Origin: Clostridiales bacterium
GTDB lineage: Bacteria; Bacillota; Clostridia; Christensenellales; Borkfalkiaceae
Direction: 5' to 3'
NCBI GenBank assembly: GCA_021635425.1
Contig: JAJWOJ010000104.1
Span: 1 to 7,035 of the forward strand
Length of the DNA: 7,035 nt
Below are positions 6,831-7,035 of the stretch, one piece after another. Below the pieces are notes generated by a model. That model was not told the origin of the DNA, ran no database searches, and saw only the letters and a list, made by a program, of their open reading frames with translations. A program made the translations under genes and the position numbers. The stretch's first letter is position 1, and every line of letters starts with the position of its first letter.

Positions 6831-6843
6831 CGTTCGGCAAAAA

Positions 6844-7035
6844 TCAACGAGCAACCGTAAGCATTATAATTATATACATTACAAAAATTACGGCAAGCAC
6901 GAAAAACATAGGCAACAACATCATTTTAACTGCCGCCCAGTAGGTTTTCCATTTTTCTTTGAAAGTCGAAGTCGATTTTGTCTTAGCCGCTTTGGCTATA
7001 TACGACTGTTTTACTTCCGACATATCGCTTATAGA
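6844..7035 (-). CDS. Small or C-terminal membrane protein of unknown function (reaches window edge)
   Basis: The minus-strand frame is open from the right edge to a TGA at 6846-6844, giving 63 visible residues. I do not recognise the family. The first half is hydrophilic and basic (lysine-rich, including QSYIAKAAKTK), followed by FKEKWKTYWAAVK. The last 26 residues are very hydrophobic (about 38-61, rich in M, L, I, F and V) and end in VAR at the stop, so the chain finishes with one transmembrane helix. Either it is the tail of a longer protein, or it starts at the in-frame ATG at 7023 as a 59-residue single-pass protein. Only 12 bases are visible before that ATG and they hold no ribosome binding site, which slightly favours the longer protein. 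A strong terminator 13 bases downstream shows it is the last gene of its transcript. It converges with nifJ. Confidence 0.65.
   Translation of the reverse strand, partial: SISDMSEVKQSYIAKAAKTKSTSTFKEKWKTYWAAVKMMLLPMFFVLAVIFVMYIIIMLTVAR

Noticed and set aside
6665..6847. A 60-codon minus-strand frame starting with TTG at 6847.
   Set aside because: It has a TTG start without a ribosome binding site, its first third is the terminator hairpin of the upstream gene, and the composition is unlike a normal protein (scattered C and R). The TTGA overlap with the upstream stop is probably chance.

Overview
This looks like ordinary core-genome sequence from an anaerobic, low-to-moderate-GC Firmicute, probably of the Clostridia. 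The evidence is the conserved gene order ecfA1-ecfA2-ecfT-truA, a single-chain pyruvate:ferredoxin oxidoreductase (PFOR) without the oxygen-protective C-terminal extension known from Desulfovibrio africanus, GGAGG-type ribosome binding sites, sigma-A-type promoter boxes and intrinsic terminators. I cannot name a genus from the sequence.

Layout. Positions 1-2793 are a minus-strand operon read from right to left. It starts with ecfA1 (1936-2793) and continues with ecfA2 (1091-1960, overlapping ecfA1 by 25 bases), ecfT (216-1046) and the first 58 codons of truA (1-175, cut by the left edge). Positions 2794-3041 are a divergent promoter region. It has an almost consensus promoter for the rightward gene and a weaker extended -10 candidate for the leftward operon that lies unusually close to the ecfA1 start codon. 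Positions 3042-6566 are the plus-strand nifJ/por gene for PFOR, followed by a perfect 15-bp-stem terminator (6601-6645) that can work in both directions. Positions 6646-6785 hold no gene I can support. A second terminator on the minus strand (6786-6830) closes a gene entering from the right edge, whose visible end (6844-7035) encodes a short basic segment and one transmembrane helix.

How the genes work together. EcfA1, EcfA2 and EcfT form the shared energising module of group II energy-coupling factor (ECF) transporters. They drive substrate-binding S components, none of which is encoded here, to import vitamins or metals. TruA modifies tRNA and is a usual passenger of this operon. PFOR is a separate, apparently strongly expressed unit that turns pyruvate into acetyl-CoA and reduced ferredoxin, the central oxidative step of anaerobic fermentation.

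I found no mobile element, CRISPR array, tRNA, rRNA or evident new system. The points worth checking are small: a likely leaderless start of the ecf operon, a 14-base repeat in two successive intergenic gaps of that operon, the 140-base segment between two terminators, and the short membrane protein at the right edge.
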